The notes under the pieces: generated by a model
Told to the model about the DNA's origin: nothing
What the model saw: the letters and a program-made list of their open reading frames with translations, nothing else
Databases searched by the model: none
Position numbers and translations under genes: made by a program
Shown here: one piece after another, positions 61,828 to 64,000 of the stretch
Numbering within the stretch: the stretch's first letter is position 1
Layout: each line of letters begins with the position of its first letter
Assembly: GCA_014526335.1 (NCBI GenBank)
Contig: JACTAT010000037.1
Coordinates: forward strand, 13,661,724 to 13,725,723
Length of the DNA stretch: 64,000 bases
Direction: 5' to 3'
From: Chrysaora quinquecirrha
Taxonomy: Eukaryota; Cnidaria; Scyphozoa; Semaeostomeae; Pelagiidae

Positions 61828-62943
61828 CGGCGGGTGCATTATGGAACAAAAAATACTATCAGGCGCGTCCATAAAATCACTGAGAAAGGGGTAGAATATT
61901 GAGAATATCCTAGGACCTAGGATTTTAGAAAAAAGGGGTGTTTTTAAGTAAAAATGTCAGTGAATTTTGAAAAAGGGTATATTTTGGGTTTTCTATAAAA
62001 AATTTCTAAGCTAATATTATTTTAATCTCATGATCTTATGATCTTCTATGGCACACCTAACACCTATATAGCAAAGTATCCAATCTGGCAACTGGAGTTT
62101 AAATGTGTAACAGGCTATTAGCCAACATTGACACTAAATCTTAATTATTATGTACATTTATCTATTTAAACGATTCAAAAATTTCCACTAAACTTCCAAA
62201 AAATGCATAACTTTTTTTCATATAAATAAAGAAGTGTTAATAAGTATGGCCTAAGAATTTGATATGTTACAGAAAATTGATACAGTAGATAAAGATAATG
62301 ACACTATTCTGCAGATTAATATAATTTTCTCAATTTTCTGCAAGTATATAGGTATTTTCCTAATTACTTATTATTTACAGCTGGCTCTTTCAGCTCAGGT
62401 ACCTACTGCAGATGCTTTTGAAATAAGGCAAGAGCCCTCATCTGACTCTTGCTCTGCGCTGCGGACACACAACACACTAGATATACTAATCCATTCTTGT
62501 CAACTCAAGTCAAAAAACCATGCCGGGGCATGCCTGCCCATATTACCAAATAGTATAAAGTAAACAGTATAAACAGTTGTCAAAGCAAAACATGGAAACA
62601 ATAGCAAACCTGGCTGATACTGTCATGGTGTCCCTTTACGTGGTACGTTTTCAATTTACTCTACTTTTCAAATTCAAACAAGTTTTCAGTGTTGAGTGAG
62701 CATATGAAGCAGAAGTAGAGAAGACAACTTTGTTGTTGGTGTTTGGTTTCAAATTGAATTGGATTAGAGACTCGTATTAGAATTTCAACTGGAGGCAGGT
62801 ACCATATCACGTGTCACCGAGTCCCGATCATTGGTCCCGATTGCGCAATATGACCATGTCCCGATTGCACAATATAACCATGTGAAACTAGTCCTTGGAT
62901 TTCTTCATTTGTGATTGAATGTCCGTCGAAAGTATTTTTTAAG
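61828..62943. other. Unassigned sequence between array and right-hand gene
   Basis: This sequence is not found elsewhere in the window. A 99-codon plus-strand frame (62264-62563) has no supporting splice or homology signal that I can see. An upstream exon or the promoter of the next gene could lie here. Confidence 0.35.
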
Positions 62944-64000
62944 ATGTCGAACAAGGATTGTCGTGGCATTACGAGGGGGCGTTGTAATAACTGCAACGAA
63001 TGTGATCAATTTCTCTCTGAAAGAGGAACTTTTCTCTGTGCTTATTGTTCCTGTGCTCCTATCAAGCATGATAAGTGTGTCGACCATATCGACAAGAACG
63101 AAGACCAAACACCTGTTCATCAATCAAATTTCATGAACGAAGGTAGTTATGTAATTTTTGTAAGATTATACATATCCTGATTCACATTATTCACACAACA
63201 TTTGTTAAATTCTTTTTTTCTACTATATATTTAACTTAATGAAGCTATGTATATCCGGGAATGGAAATGTGAGGAGAAGCAATTTTTCCCGATTACCTTT
63301 AACAAAACAAATAAGGGTTATATATTAATTTATAGAGAAAGACGGCGCGGCAAGCCAGACTACAAACACAAGCCATATTGAGGACCCTGTTTTTTCAAAA
63401 CTACCTGAAGATTCTATCCCAATAGAATCAAATTCGGCTAGTACTACTAAGAGAGATATTTCTGACACAAATATGAGAAAAGATAAAGAATATTACGAAG
63501 CAGTTCTCGCTAAATTGTACAAAGATGGAATAGCCCCAGCTGAAGCATTTAAACTAAAGGAATGTAATGATGGAAGAATACAAGTTGTTTGCCGACCTTG
63601 TTCAAACGGCGGCAAGGAAAGATTAATTGAAGCCGGTGCAGTGAGTAAAGCATTATCAAATGTGAAGGCACACATTAAGACACCTAGCCATGCCAGGAAA
63701 GTGAAATGTTTTACTCAAAATGCGGAAAAGAGTAAAGAAGACAAACTGGATGAAGAGATAGAAATCACATTCCAATCACGCTTTCAGGAAGTCGATGAAA
63801 AATATTCCGGGGAATTTGAGTTGCTACAACTTGGTGCCCAACGTGGACAGTGTAGATGTAAGACTTGCAACCAAACAATAAGCTTGATGCCTCATCGTGG
63901 GAATTATATGCACAACATTGAAGCGCACAAAGCATCTTGCAAATCCACAAGAAGAGCCGATAAAAGAAAGCAAAGTAGTTTGGAAGGCTTTTTTCAACCA
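62944..64000 (+). CDS. Cys/His-rich protein with PIP-box-like motif (3' end beyond window)
   Basis: Two exons are seen: 62944-63142 and 63336 to the window edge, joined in phase 1 (GAAG|GTAGTT donor; TTTATAG|AG acceptor). They give 288 residues without a stop. Exon 1 has Cys6, 14, 17, 20, 32, 35, 37, 45 and His42, a CxxCxxC...CxxCxC array that looks zinc-binding. Exon 2 has CRPC (152-155) with His179 and His185, a charged linker, then CRCKTC (239-244) with His259, His264 and Cys268. The visible end, after a Lys/Arg cluster, is QSSLEGFF (279-286), fitting the PCNA-interacting consensus QxxLxxFF. I do not recognise the family. A nuclear, DNA-associated role is inference. The start is the first ATG of the open frame; an upstream exon cannot be excluded. 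Confidence 0.7.

Overview
This is eukaryotic, AT-rich, intron-containing DNA dense in repeats, most likely from a marine invertebrate. I favour a cnidarian, because the window holds a lineage-restricted family of small secreted cysteine-rich peptides with a dibasic propeptide, but that assignment is inference. There are no operons, Shine-Dalgarno sites, rRNA genes or CRISPR arrays.

The core (about 6.5 to 61.8 kb) is a tandem array of five two-gene units, all on the minus strand. Each unit, read along the minus strand, has an A gene, a shared 3'/intergenic block, a B gene, a (CTAA)n tract and a 2-5 kb spacer. A and B have the same architecture: a 5' UTR exon behind a common TATA-like element; exon 1 (start codon and hydrophobic signal core, 15 or 18 codons); exon 2 (73 nt, charged propeptide); and exon 3 (dibasic KR site plus an eight-cysteine domain). 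Introns lie at identical phases. A genes are at 14.4-15.6, 25.3-26.6, 36.5-37.8, 46.9-48.1 and 58.6-59.8 kb. B genes are at 7.3-12.5, 20.7-22.7, 34.1-34.4 (broken), 42.4-44.5 and 52.9-55.6 kb. The cysteine spacing is C-x10-C-x8-C-x5-C-x8(A) or x10(B)-C-x10-CC-x3-C. These are probably secreted peptides of a defensin, toxin or small-cysteine-rich-protein kind. The third B copy has lost its whole cysteine exon, and the fourth B copy has a diverged mature domain.

Mobile DNA is abundant and can be dated relative to the duplications, because paralogous units give empty sites. It includes two foldback-type elements with long inverted arms (2.5-5.8 and 7.6-10.6 kb), two elements with 16-bp perfect inverted termini and 6-bp target duplications (18.55-20.0 and 60.84-61.39 kb), a hAT-like element with an 8-bp duplication (55.8-56.6 kb), a probable solo LTR (54.8-55.2 kb), several MITEs, tRNA-like SINE modules in the spacers, and microsatellite, hexanucleotide and 50-bp minisatellite tracts. 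A 202-bp spacer segment is inverted in one unit.

Left of 6.5 kb I see only mobile elements and unassigned sequence. Right of 61.83 kb the array stops. A separate plus-strand gene begins at 62.94 kb and runs off the window; it has cysteine/histidine-rich segments and a PCNA-binding-like motif.
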